Source of the DNA: Anaerorhabdus furcosa
GTDB lineage: Bacteria; Bacillota_I; Bacilli_A; Erysipelotrichales; Erysipelotrichaceae
Length of the DNA stretch: 64,000 nucleotides
Direction of reading: 5' to 3'
Assembly (NCBI RefSeq): GCF_900167375.1
Contig: NZ_FUWY01000002.1
Span: forward strand, 62,001-126,000
How positions within the stretch are numbered: position 1 is the first letter of the stretch; each line of letters begins with the position of its first letter. A model generated the notes under the pieces. It saw nothing but the letters and a program-made list of their open reading frames with translations, searched no databases and was not told the DNA's origin. Positions 17,619 to 27,459 of this stretch are shown one piece after another. Both the position numbers and the translations under genes were made by a program.

Positions 17619-17936
17619 ATGAAATTATTTAATTTAGGAAAAAAAGAAGAATGTAGTTGTCAAAACAGAAATGAAAATCCAAACGCAAGAATTCTTGTCT
17701 TGGGAGCATGTTGTAAAAAAAGCCAAGATTCTTACGCAAATGTTTGCCAAGCAGTTAAGGAATTAAATTTAAATGAAGAAGTTTCTAATATAGGAGATAA
17801 TGGAATGATTGCGAGTTTTGGAGTAATGCAAACTCCTGCATTAGTAATTGATAAAAAAGTAGTAACTTATGGAAAACTTATTACTTGTGAGGATGCAAAG
17901 AAATTTATATTAGATTCGGGTATGGTAAATGGATAA
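17619..17936 (+). CDS. Thioredoxin-like small redox protein with adjacent cysteines
   Basis: The start at ATG 17619 follows AGGAGG. The 105-residue protein has the thioredoxin fold of the small 'redox-active disulfide protein 2' type: strand ILVLGA, helix, and the cis-Pro block M-Q-T-P (Thr71-Pro72). At the active site the usual GCxxC is replaced by Cys31-Cys32-Lys-Lys-Ser. Two more cysteines (Cys12, Cys14) lie in a lysine/asparagine-rich N-terminus. It overlaps arsC by eight bases, so it may reduce ArsC or carry arsenite. Confidence 0.8.
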   Translation: MKLFNLGKKEECSCQNRNENPNARILVLGACCKKSQDSYANVCQAVKELNLNEEVSNIGDNGMIASFGVMQTPALVIDKKVVTYGKLITCEDAKKFILDSGMVNG

Positions 17937-18336
17937 ATTGAAAATTGCTTTTGTGTGTGTTCATAATTCATGTCGAAGTCAAATCGCAGAAGCACTTGCG
18001 AAGAAATATATAGCAAACCAATATGATATTTATTCTGCTGGAACTGAGGTTAAACCCAGTATAAATCAAGATGCCGTAAGACTGATGAAAGATTTGTACT
18101 CAATCGATATGGAAAAGGAACAGTATTCAAAACTTATTGATGAAATACCACCTGTAGATATTGTGATCACAATGGGCTGTAATGTGAATTGCCCATATCT
18201 TCCTTGTTCATACAGAGAAGATTGGGGTCTAGATGATCCTACAGGAAAAGATGATGAAGAATTTAAACGCATAATTTTACTTATTGACAAATATGTCAAG
18301 GAATTAGGGAATCGTCATTTTGAAGTCCTAAAATAA
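17929..18336 (+). CDS. arsC: Arsenate reductase, low-molecular-weight phosphatase type
   Basis: A 135-residue ArsC of the thioredoxin-coupled class. The phosphatase loop is C-x5-R at Cys10-Arg16, with Cys15 inside it. The redox shuttle cysteines are Cys84 and Cys88 or Cys93 (MGCNVNCPYLPC), and Asp102/103 of the DDPTG motif supplies the general acid. It reduces arsenate to arsenite for export by the operon's permease. Thioredoxin-like protein and reductase are translationally coupled. Confidence 0.93.
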   Translation: MDKLKIAFVCVHNSCRSQIAEALAKKYIANQYDIYSAGTEVKPSINQDAVRLMKDLYSIDMEKEQYSKLIDEIPPVDIVITMGCNVNCPYLPCSYREDWGLDDPTGKDDEEFKRIILLIDKYVKELGNRHFEVLK

Positions 18337-18430
18337 GTTGAAACTGTTGTAAAATTCCTTAAGTGATCCTGGATGTCTAGCACTAAATTACTGGATATCG
18401 TATGATAGTGGTAACTGAAGGAGGTATAGA

Positions 18431-18877
18431 ATGAATAGAAGTTATGTTATGTTTAAGCCGGATTGTATTGAAAGAGATTTATCTGATGAACTAGTTAAGA
18501 CAATAGAAGAAAATGGGTTCATTATTGAGAAGAGTAAAGAAGTCCTTGTTGATGAAGATAGAATTCTTCAACATTATGCTGAAGTAATAGAAAGATTAAA
18601 CTCTGAATCATTTAAGCAATCAATTTTAAACGCATTTGTAGGTAAAAAAGTTATTGCAATGCAAATCACAAATAATACGGGTGATTGTATTGCTAAGTTT
18701 AGAGAATTATTAGGACCTACAGATCCTGCTAAAGCTGCGCCTACAACAATACGCGGTAAATATGGGAATGATTCAATGGAGAAATCCAAAGCAGAAGGAA
18801 GAATGTTAAATAATTTAGTACATGCTTCTGACAGCGAAGAAAATGCTGAAAAAGAGTTAATGCTGTGGTTTAATTAA
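18431..18877 (+). CDS. ndk: Nucleoside diphosphate kinase
   Basis: A 148-residue kinase that balances nucleoside triphosphates. It has the K-P-D motif near residue 9, the L-G-P-T-D-P and T-I-R-G-K-Y segments of the nucleotide site, and the active histidine in N-L-V-H-A-S-D-S. Usual family length is 135-150. Good ribosome binding site (GGAGG). It is monocistronic and followed by a terminator. Confidence 0.95.
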   Translation: MNRSYVMFKPDCIERDLSDELVKTIEENGFIIEKSKEVLVDEDRILQHYAEVIERLNSESFKQSILNAFVGKKVIAMQITNNTGDCIAKFRELLGPTDPAKAAPTTIRGKYGNDSMEKSKAEGRMLNNLVHASDSEENAEKELMLWFN

Positions 18878-18906
18878 TTTAGAAATTACAAGTAGAAATG
18901 CAAATA

Positions 18907-18940
18907 AAAGAAAGTTACCATGTGTAAACTTTCTTTTTTT
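18907..18940 (+). terminator. Terminator of ndk
   Basis: AAAGAAAGTT (18907-18916) pairs with AACTTTCTTT (18927-18936), followed by T residues. Confidence 0.85.
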
Positions 18941-19034
18941 ACATATTTTATTCTCCTGATCTGAGTGAAATTCTATTGTTTAAATGATGAATCTATAAAA
19001 ATAATTAATAATTGTTAGATTTAATTACTCAAAA

Positions 19035-20078
19035 TTAAATATCTATTTTTACGATGTGGTAATCACGCCAGTATTTAGTGCAAAATTCATAAGCGGTAAC
19101 AGTATCAATTTTAGGGTAAGAACTAATTACTAGGTATTTATTGGAATATGTTTTTCCTGTTATGTTAAAGAAAAATTTCTTTAACAGGCTGAATTCTTTA
19201 AAGAAATCGTGTGGGTTTTTTAGGAGGATAAACACCGAGTTTCCTCCAACGAATGCTGATGCTTGCTGTTTATAAATGATATCTTCAATTGCTGACCAGG
19301 GGATAGGAGTATTTGTTTTACTTGTTATTGAATTGATAAGAATACCAGTGGAATCGATGGATAAGAAAATAGGTTTCTTTGTAATACGTATGATTGTTTC
19401 AAATATTGCAATCATGATTGAAAAAGAGATAAGAAACAAAATAACAAATCGAATGTATTTGCCTTCAAAGAAAGTATAGTAACTTAAAAATATAACAGCA
19501 AGAAGCGCGAGGATGAGTAATATTGATAATCTAATATCAAAGGTGAGGTTATAGGGAATTACGTATTTTGGAAATCTTGCATTGTTGGTAGTGAATCTAT
19601 TGTTACCTAAGAGATTATCTTTGCATGTAGAAATCATTTTCAATAGTACTTCTTTTTGTATAGGTGGATTGTTTTTAAGAGGATCAAGAATAGCGAAACT
19701 ATTATCATAATCCTTATTATCGTAATAGAGGCAAGCTTTGTAATATAGACAAAGATTAATTAGGGATTGATTGGATTGTGATTGAATGAACTGATCATAT
19801 CTAAAGATTTTAACATTTAATGATTCCGAGCTTTGGAATATACTAATTAACTCCTCTTTCTTTTTATTAAATTTTTGAGTTTTATAAAAATGCCTTGAAA
19901 CAAGTAAAATAATGAAAAATATACCCATCAAGGTTAAGGCAATATCACCTGTTATTGGAAAGTGAAGAACTCGTCTTAAGAAAATAAGAAAAAATAAAAA
20001 TAAAGTTAAGCAAAGAATATAAAGTAGAATCTTAAACAAAAATAACAGAATGGATTTGATTATATGTTTTATAGTCAT
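19035..20078 (-). CDS. Membrane protein of unknown function
   Basis: A 347-residue protein with a strong ribosome binding site (AAGGAG). Two membrane spans at residues 10-32 and 42-60 are followed by a soluble part with helical, TPR-like spacing (about 85-165), then two more spans at about 190-230 and a C-terminal soluble domain of about 110 residues whose strand pattern could be a PH-like fold. I do not recognise the family. It is a single gene, convergent with ndk and divergent from the leader RNA described next. Confidence 0.6.
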   Translation of the reverse strand: MTIKHIIKSILLFLFKILLYILCLTLFLFFLIFLRRVLHFPITGDIALTLMGIFFIILLVSRHFYKTQKFNKKKEELISIFQSSESLNVKIFRYDQFIQSQSNQSLINLCLYYKACLYYDNKDYDNSFAILDPLKNNPPIQKEVLLKMISTCKDNLLGNNRFTTNNARFPKYVIPYNLTFDIRLSILLILALLAVIFLSYYTFFEGKYIRFVILFLISFSIMIAIFETIIRITKKPIFLSIDSTGILINSITSKTNTPIPWSAIEDIIYKQQASAFVGGNSVFILLKNPHDFFKEFSLLKKFFFNITGKTYSNKYLVISSYPKIDTVTAYEFCTKYWRDYHIVKIDI

Positions 20079-20162
20079 ACAAACTCCTTATGTAAGTAAT
20101 AGATTCATTTTAACATGATTTAGTACCAAAATTGAATAAGGGAAATTTTGTGTAAAAAATTG

Positions 20163-20190
20163 TTGTAATCTACTAGAGGTATGATATACT
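20163..20190 (+). promoter_or_regulatory. Promoter of the structured leader and lipoprotein gene
   Basis: TTGTAA (20163-20168) and TATACT (20185-20190) with 16-base spacing. Transcription would start near 20197, about 350 bases before the coding start at 20549. Confidence 0.5.
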
Positions 20191-20196
20191 TTTTTT

Positions 20197-20400
20197 CGTG
20201 ATTGAATAAAGGAGGGGCGATTGAGTCATTCACATCCTAATTTTTAAATGGAGTAATCCATTTTTGAAGACGAGAGTCTTTGACAATTGACCGAAGTTTT
20301 GAAAAACAAATAGGCTACGGACAGCTGGGTCAAATGCCGAATTAGCGACAAGTGTTCTTGTTGGGAGTTTAAGAAACTCATTTATAAGTTTAAGTGCTTG
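20197..20400 (+). ncRNA. Multi-hairpin leader RNA, class not recognised
   Basis: Within 134 bases there are at least five hairpins: AAATGGA-GTAA-TCCATTT (20246-20263), AAGAC-GAGA-GTCTT (20267-20280), TTGACC with GGTCAA enclosing a smaller GTTT/AAAC hairpin (20287-20333), CGACAAG-TGTT-CTTGTTG (20346-20363), and GAGTTT-AAG-AAACTC (20365-20379). The first two have GNRA tetraloops. GCTA at 20314-20317, inside the long-range stem, can pair with TAGC at 20343-20346 outside it, so a pseudoknot is possible. This looks like a riboswitch or stable sRNA. It does not match the riboswitch consensus patterns I know (lysine, SAM, cobalamin, c-di-AMP, c-di-GMP, glycine, T-box, M-box). Confidence 0.5.
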
Positions 20401-20548
20401 TAAAAACAATAAGAGTAGTAAAAGTAATTATTTACTATATAGACTCAAGAAACCTAAGAAGTATAAATAAAACAGAAATGATAATAAATAAAACCAATAG
20501 GATAACTACAAGTACAATAACTTTGTTTATTTTATGAGGAGAAAGTAA

Positions 20549-21361
20549 ATGAAAAAAATTATTGTATGTTTATTAGCGTTAGCTTTATTAGTGGGTTGTA
20601 GTACTACACCGAAAGAAGAAGTTGTAGCAACACCTACACCAGAAGCGAAAGTAGTTTCAGGAAATTATACTGATGAAATGAAAATTCCATATGCAGTAGA
20701 TTTAGAAGAATATGGAGCAGACTCAGTAGAAAGAGATGGGGATCATTCAGGATCACCATATTTTAATCAACTTGATTTTTATAATATGGAATCAACAGAT
20801 ACATTGACAATTTTACCTAAGTTTAAAACAATGCAACAAACCTCTGAGTGGAGTTGTGGTGTTGTATCCGCATTGATGGTATTGGAATACTATGGTGCCC
20901 TTGGTGATTATAATGAAGAGTCACTAGCAAAATTCCGTACAAATGGTTTAGATTATGCAGCAACATCACTTGAATCAATGATTAAGATTTTTGAAGGTGT
21001 GGGTGGATTTGAAATTAATTCAACATATGACTATACAGAAGAAAACTTTGAGGATATTAGTCTAGAATTCATTCAAGAGAATATTAAGAATAACATTCCA
21101 ATGATGGTAGCTTGGAATGATTGGGGTGGACACTGGCAAGTTATTATCGGATATGATGACATGGGTACAGAAACACAACAAGATGATGTGATCATTGTTG
21201 CAGATTCTTATGATACAACTGATCATAATCAAGATGGTTATGGTATTTACCCAGCAGAGCGTTTCTTTTATAACTGGACAATGTATGATTTCTTCACTGA
21301 AAATTATGGAATCAACGAAAGAGATCGTTTATTTATAACAGTTACACCTATTTCTGAGTAA
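20549..21361 (+). CDS. C39-like peptidase-domain lipoprotein
   Basis: A 270-residue protein. The signal peptide ends in the lipobox LVGC (Cys17), followed by a Thr/Pro/Glu-rich linker, so it is anchored outside the cell. The C39-like papain-fold domain covers residues 90-265: catalytic Cys in Q-T-S-E-W-S-C-G, His in W-G-G-H-W-Q-V. It may process peptides at the surface or bind peptidoglycan. It is the only gene behind the long structured leader, so that RNA probably controls it. Confidence 0.85.
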   Translation: MKKIIVCLLALALLVGCSTTPKEEVVATPTPEAKVVSGNYTDEMKIPYAVDLEEYGADSVERDGDHSGSPYFNQLDFYNMESTDTLTILPKFKTMQQTSEWSCGVVSALMVLEYYGALGDYNEESLAKFRTNGLDYAATSLESMIKIFEGVGGFEINSTYDYTEENFEDISLEFIQENIKNNIPMMVAWNDWGGHWQVIIGYDDMGTETQQDDVIIVADSYDTTDHNQDGYGIYPAERFFYNWTMYDFFTENYGINERDRLFITVTPISE

Positions 21362-21397
21362 TCAAGTTAGATTTTATTAGGCTCCTTATAGTATAAG

Positions 21398-21406
21398 TGC
21401 TACAAT
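21398..21406 (+). promoter_or_regulatory. Extended -10 promoter of the SRPBCC gene
   Basis: TGCTACAAT, with no clear -35 hexamer. The same nine bases recur 484 bases later before the ArsP_2-like gene. Confidence 0.4.
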
Positions 21407-21426
21407 ATCTAAAAGGGGAGTTGGAT

Positions 21427-21840
21427 ATGGAAAAGGAAAAAGTTATTACGAAGCATTTGAATATCGATGCAAATAAAGCATGGGATGTAATAAAGAAGCC
21501 TGCGTTTTTAGCGATACATGGTGATGTGAAGACAACTATTGTTTCAGACTTGGAATGGATAGAACATACAGGAGAAGCTGTAGATAATCGTTGTGTTGCT
21601 AAAATTGATGAGGCTACAAAAACAGTTTCGATTCAAAGTGAAAGTTCAAAATATAAATCAGAACATGATGCATTTAAAATCAGTTTAAAAGAAGTTGATG
21701 GTGGATGTGATGTAACAATTGATTTTGAATTATTTACAGGGGCGATTGCAAATATCCTTGTGATGAAAGTTGCGGGTGATAAAATCGTTGAAAGTAGTAT
21801 TGATAAATTATTTCACCATATAGAAAAGAAATGTAAGTAG
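21427..21840 (+). CDS. SRPBCC-fold protein
   Basis: The start at ATG 21427 follows AGGGGAG; an in-frame start 30 bases upstream would overlap the promoter. The 137-residue protein has the SRPBCC/START-like pattern: an N-terminal strand and A-W-D-V-I helix, a run of beta strands, and a long C-terminal amphipathic helix (SIDKLFHHIEKK). Such proteins bind hydrophobic ligands. No ligand can be named. Confidence 0.7.
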   Translation: MEKEKVITKHLNIDANKAWDVIKKPAFLAIHGDVKTTIVSDLEWIEHTGEAVDNRCVAKIDEATKTVSIQSESSKYKSEHDAFKISLKEVDGGCDVTIDFELFTGAIANILVMKVAGDKIVESSIDKLFHHIEKKCK

Positions 21841-21847
21841 TTTAATG

Positions 21848-21887
21848 AAATGATTTCAATTCATCTGAAATGAAATCATTTTTATTT
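21848..21887 (+). terminator. Terminator after the SRPBCC gene
   Basis: AAATGATTTCA (21848-21858) pairs with TGAAATCATTT (21871-21881), followed by T-rich sequence. Confidence 0.8.
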
Positions 21888-21915
21888 TGTGCTACAATTC
21901 AAGCGAGGTAAAAAA

Positions 21916-22731
21916 ATGGAACTTATATTAGATGCAATAATTGATACTTTAAAAATAATGCCTTTTTTATTTGTAACGTATTTGGTTATTGAATGGATAG
22001 AACATAAAGCAAGTGACAAGATAGCGATTGGTATTCAAAAGTCTGCCAAATTTGGTCCACTACTGGGAAGTGCAGCAGGGCTGCTACCACAGTGTGGATT
22101 TTCATCAATTGCTTCTACATTGTATGTCACACGTGTTTTAACTCTAGGGACATTGGTATCAATTTATTTAGCAACTTCAGATGAAATGTTACCAATCATG
22201 ATATCAAATAGTGCACCTTTTGATTTAATATTGAAAGTATTAGGTATTAAATTTGTTGTTGGTATGGTTGTGGGTTATATCATTGATTTTGTGAGTAGAA
22301 AGACGAAAAAAGAAGAAATGCACATTGATGCATTTTGTGAAGAAGAGGATTGTAACTGTGATGAAGATGGAATACTTGTTTCAGCACTAAAACATACTCT
22401 TAAGATTAGTTTCTATATTTTAATTGTTACCTACTTATTGAATGTTGTTATTGCTAGTGTTCATTTAGAGCAATTATTAGTTGTTTCTCCTACTTTAACG
22501 GTATTTATATCTGCAATTATAGGATTGATTCCAAATTGTGCAGCATCCATTGTATTGACTGAACTGTATTTAGAAGGAGTTCTTAGCTTTGGGGCAATGA
22601 TGGCAGGGTTATTAACTAATGCTGGGGTAGGTTTGTTGGTGTTGTTTAGAATTAATAAAAACATGAAAGAAAATATGAAGATTATTGCGATCTTATTATT
22701 TGTTGGGATTGTAGTCGGTCTTTTGATTTAA
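21916..22731 (+). CDS. ArsP_2-type putative heavy-metal exporter
   Basis: A 271-residue membrane protein with about eight spans arranged as two halves. Each half carries a metal-type motif: P-Q-C-G-F-S in the first and P-N-C-A-A-S in the second. The central loop is acidic and Cys/His-containing (H-I-D-A-F-C-E-E-E-D-C-N-C). The family is described as putative manganese or arsenic transporters; the substrate is unproven. It is transcribed alone from an extended -10 (TGCTACAAT, 21890-21898). Confidence 0.78.
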   Translation: MELILDAIIDTLKIMPFLFVTYLVIEWIEHKASDKIAIGIQKSAKFGPLLGSAAGLLPQCGFSSIASTLYVTRVLTLGTLVSIYLATSDEMLPIMISNSAPFDLILKVLGIKFVVGMVVGYIIDFVSRKTKKEEMHIDAFCEEEDCNCDEDGILVSALKHTLKISFYILIVTYLLNVVIASVHLEQLLVVSPTLTVFISAIIGLIPNCAASIVLTELYLEGVLSFGAMMAGLLTNAGVGLLVLFRINKNMKENMKIIAILLFVGIVVGLLI

Positions 22732-22750
22732 TTAAAAAATGAAATAAATA

Positions 22751-22796
22751 AAAAATCATCAATTTAAAGAATATATTTCTTAAATGATGATTTTTT
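22751..22796. terminator. Bidirectional terminator between convergent genes
   Basis: AAAAATCATCA pairs with TGATGATTTTTT across an A/T-rich interior that can itself pair. T tracts lie on both exits. Confidence 0.85.
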
Positions 22797-22814
22797 ATGT
22801 TTGATAGATATAAA

Positions 22815-24408
<1,594 letters not shown>

Positions 24409-24426
24409 GAAAAGGCAGGGAGAGAA

Positions 24427-24801
24427 ATGAAAGAAATAGTAAATACTAAAAATGCTCCAGAAGCAATTGGACCATATGCACAAGCAATAAAGGTAGATGG
24501 ATTCTTATATACTTCTGGTCAATTACCAATTCATCCTCAAAGTGGAGTGATTGAAGCTAAGACAATACAAGAACAAGCAACACAAGTAATGGAAAATTTA
24601 AACAGTATACTAAAGGAAAGTGGGTTCACTTTAGATGATGTAATCAAAACAACGTGTTTTCTATCTACACTTGATGATTTTGCAGCATTTAATGAAGTAT
24701 ATGGTAACTACTTTACCAAAACACCTGCAAGATCATGTTTTGCGGTATTAGGAATACCAAAAGGTGCATTGTGTGAAGTTGAAATAATTGCTCATAAATA
24801 A
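24427..24801 (+). CDS. ridA: RidA family enamine/imine deaminase
   Basis: A 124-residue RidA/YjgF protein. The substrate site shows the C-terminal P-A-R-S-C-F Arg and the G-A-L-C-E-V-E Glu, plus the S-G-Q-L-P and T-T-C-F-L segments. RidA hydrolyses reactive imines made by PLP enzymes. An aminotransferase gene lies two genes downstream in the same operon, so RidA probably clears its by-products. It starts after GGGAG. Confidence 0.93.
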   Translation: MKEIVNTKNAPEAIGPYAQAIKVDGFLYTSGQLPIHPQSGVIEAKTIQEQATQVMENLNSILKESGFTLDDVIKTTCFLSTLDDFAAFNEVYGNYFTKTPARSCFAVLGIPKGALCEVEIIAHK

Positions 24802-24814
24802 GGGGGATAAAATT

Positions 24815-26191
24815 ATGAAACATGAACAATTAGTAAATGATATTTTAAATCAAGTTGGTGGGGTTAAAAATATCGCAAGTGCAACACATTGTTTAACAAG
24901 ACTAAGATTAACATTGAGAGACAAATCAGTTGTTGATGAAGAGAAAATCAAAAAAATTGATGGTGTCATGGGAATTGTTAACAATGGATCTCAGACTCAA
25001 ATTGTTATTGGACCAGAGGTATCTAATGTTTATAGAGAATTTATTGAAATCACAGGTTTAACAGAGGAAGATGCTGTTGATGAAAACCTAGATGATGTAA
25101 AATCTGATTTGAAAAATAAAAAAGGAAATCTATTAACGAAATTCTTTGAAACAATCGCTGGTATATTCAATCCGATTGTACCTGCTTTAGCTGGTGCTGG
25201 TCTTGTTAAGGCAATCTTAACAATTGCCGTTGTATGTGGACTAGATAATAGTGGAAATACATATTTTGTAATTAATACAATTGCAAGTGGTATCTTTACA
25301 TTCTTACCATTCTTACTAGCTGTATCAGCAGCAAAACAATTTAAAATGAATCAATTTGTTGCATTAACAATCTGTGCAGCAATGATGTCATCTAGTTGGG
25401 CTGGACTTATTGCTGAGGGAACGACATCATTTTCATTCTTGATGATTCCATTTACTGTAGTTAATTATGCTTCTTCAGTATTACCAATGGTGTTTGCAAT
25501 TTGGTTTGCATCATATGTTGAAAAACTAGTAGATAAAATTATTCCAGGTGCATTAAAAATTATTTTAGTTCCATGTTTAACAATGCTTATTGCAACACCA
25601 ATTGCCCTAATCACAATTGGACCAGTTGCAACATGGGTTGGATTACAACTTGCAAATGTTGTTACAATTATATTTGATAAAGGTGGCGTTTTTGCAGGTA
25701 TCATTTATGGTGGTATTTATTCTTCAATGGTTGTTCTTGGAATTCATCATGGTATGGTTCCAGTTTTAGTACAAGGAATTACTGCTCAAGGATTTAACTA
25801 TATTTCTCCTACAAGTGGTTCTGCTAATATGGCACAAGCAGGAGCTGCATTTGGTGTATGGTTAAAATCAAAGAATCCAAAAACAAAAACTATTGCTGCA
25901 TCTGCAACAATTGCAGCAGTTACAGGAGTTACAGAGCCAGCAATTTATGGTATTAACTTTAAATTCAAGAAACCATTCTTAGCCGCTGCAATTGGTGGAG
26001 CATGTGGTGGAGGATTTGCATCATTCTTCATGCTAAAAGCATTTGCAATGGGTGGTCCATCATTCCTTAACTTTGCAATGTTTATTGGTGATAATCCATC
26101 GAATGTTTGGTTGGTTATGGCTGCATTCGCAATTGCGTTCATCGTAGCTGCCATCTTAACAGTTGTATTTGGATTTGATGAAAACATGTAA
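24815..26191 (+). CDS. PTS transporter, fused EIIB-EIIC (glucose/beta-glucoside superfamily)
   Basis: The start at ATG 24815 follows GGGGGA. The 458-residue protein has an N-terminal EIIB domain with phosphorylated Cys26 (T-H-C-L-T-R-L-R) and a C-terminal EIIC domain of about ten membrane spans with the V-T-E-P-A-I-Y-G signature. It lacks EIIA, which is supplied by a separate gene in this operon. Close relatives carry sucrose, beta-glucosides or N-acetylmuramate; the substrate here cannot be fixed. Confidence 0.9.
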   Translation: MKHEQLVNDILNQVGGVKNIASATHCLTRLRLTLRDKSVVDEEKIKKIDGVMGIVNNGSQTQIVIGPEVSNVYREFIEITGLTEEDAVDENLDDVKSDLKNKKGNLLTKFFETIAGIFNPIVPALAGAGLVKAILTIAVVCGLDNSGNTYFVINTIASGIFTFLPFLLAVSAAKQFKMNQFVALTICAAMMSSSWAGLIAEGTTSFSFLMIPFTVVNYASSVLPMVFAIWFASYVEKLVDKIIPGALKIILVPCLTMLIATPIALITIGPVATWVGLQLANVVTIIFDKGGVFAGIIYGGIYSSMVVLGIHHGMVPVLVQGITAQGFNYISPTSGSANMAQAGAAFGVWLKSKNPKTKTIAASATIAAVTGVTEPAIYGINFKFKKPFLAAAIGGACGGGFASFFMLKAFAMGGPSFLNFAMFIGDNPSNVWLVMAAFAIAFIVAAILTVVFGFDENM

Positions 26192-26216
26192 TTTATATTA
26201 AAATAGAATTAATAAT

Positions 26217-26245
26217 TGGGTTGCCATTAGCAACCCATCTTTTGA
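26217..26245 (+). terminator. Weak intra-operon hairpin
   Basis: TGGGTTGC (26217-26224) pairs with GCAACCCA (26230-26237), followed by TCTTTT. The T tract is short, so it probably reduces rather than ends transcription, or protects an mRNA end, between EIIBC and the aminotransferase. Confidence 0.55.
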
Positions 26246-26255
26246 TGAGGTGAAT

Positions 26256-27458
26256 ATGAAAGAAAAAATGATAAATGCATTTAAAAATGCTGAAGGTGGT
26301 TTGTTTTCTTCTGTAGAAAAAGCAGATGTTGGAAATTCGTATCAAGAAATGGAAAAGCAGGGAGTAGCACTAATGGGCTGGGCAGATCCGTTCATGCCAG
26401 ATTATTCAATGCCAAAGCATGTTGAAGAAGCACTCATTCATGCAATAAAAACACCGATTGCTCCGCATTATACTGCACCAATTGGTAATCAAAAATTAAA
26501 AGAAAAAATTGCAGAGAAGTTATTAAAATGCAATAATTTAAAAGTTGATCCGTTAAGAAATATCTTGATTACACCAGGATCTGATTCAGGGTTATATTTC
26601 TCGATTTTACCTTTTATTGAAGATGGAGATGAAGTTATCATCCCTTCACCAAGTTATCCTAATAATTACTTGAATATAGAAATCATGGGTGGAAAAGTAG
26701 TACCGTTAGCATTAAAGGTTGAAAATGATTATCAATTTATCGAAAAAGATTTTGAAACGCTAATTACCCCGAAAACAAAAATGATAATTATCACTCATCC
26801 AAATAATCCAACAACTACCGTATTTAATAGAAAATCATTAGATATTCTTTCTAGAATTGTTATCAAGTATGATTTAATATTAGTATGTGACCAAGCATTT
26901 GAAGATTTCTGTTATGAAAATGAATTTGTTACACCTGCTAGCTTACCAGGGATGTTTGAAAGAACAATCACCGTATTCTCTTTTTCAAAAGGAATGGGTC
27001 TAAGTGGTTTAAGAGTAGGCTATCTAGTTTGCTCAGATAAAATTATGGATTCAATGTTTGCAAATGCAGTATCAGTACTAGGAGCTACGAATACAGTTTG
27101 CCAAGAAGCTATGATTGTTGCTTTAGAAGATCCTTCGTTTATGAAGGAATTTGAAGATGCATTTGATTATAGAAGAAAAAAAGCATATGAAATATTAAAT
27201 TCAATACCCAATGTATCAATGAAAATGCCAGAATCAGGATTTTTGTGTTGGGTAGATGTGTCAAAGTTAGGAAAATCTTCAGACATTGTAGATTACCTTG
27301 TCAAAGAAGCCAAGGTTTCAGTTAATGATGGAAAGAACTATGGGCTTGGTGGAGAGGGTCATTTAAGAATTGTATTGGGTGTTTACAAAGACAATGATAA
27401 AGTGGTTGCTGCACTTCGAAGAATCAAAGATGCATTAATAAAAATACAGGAGAAATAA
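26256..27458 (+). CDS. PLP-dependent aminotransferase (class I/II)
   Basis: The start at ATG 26256 is preceded by GATGAGG. The 400-residue protein is a fold-type I aminotransferase. PLP-binding Lys245 lies in S-F-S-K-G; other markers are N-P-N-N-P (HPNNPTTT), C-D-Q-A-F and the substrate-carboxylate Arg of H-L-R-I-V-L. It resembles aspartate/alanine-type enzymes. Its place between EIIBC and EIIA of one PTS is unusual and suggests that the imported sugar or its aglycone carries an amino group. Confidence 0.9.
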   Translation: MKEKMINAFKNAEGGLFSSVEKADVGNSYQEMEKQGVALMGWADPFMPDYSMPKHVEEALIHAIKTPIAPHYTAPIGNQKLKEKIAEKLLKCNNLKVDPLRNILITPGSDSGLYFSILPFIEDGDEVIIPSPSYPNNYLNIEIMGGKVVPLALKVENDYQFIEKDFETLITPKTKMIIITHPNNPTTTVFNRKSLDILSRIVIKYDLILVCDQAFEDFCYENEFVTPASLPGMFERTITVFSFSKGMGLSGLRVGYLVCSDKIMDSMFANAVSVLGATNTVCQEAMIVALEDPSFMKEFEDAFDYRRKKAYEILNSIPNVSMKMPESGFLCWVDVSKLGKSSDIVDYLVKEAKVSVNDGKNYGLGGEGHLRIVLGVYKDNDKVVAALRRIKDALIKIQEK

Positions 27459-27459
27459 G

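Noticed and set aside
20197-20400. Lysine, c-di-AMP, M-box or T-box riboswitch
   Set aside because: Short pieces such as GACAGCT and GCCGAA resemble parts of known classes, but the order and the conserved cores do not match. Left as an unassigned structured RNA.
21848-21881. Another TGAAA/TTTCA operator before the ArsP_2-like gene
   Set aside because: The spacing of the half sites is three, not four, and the sequence fits better as the terminator of the SRPBCC gene.
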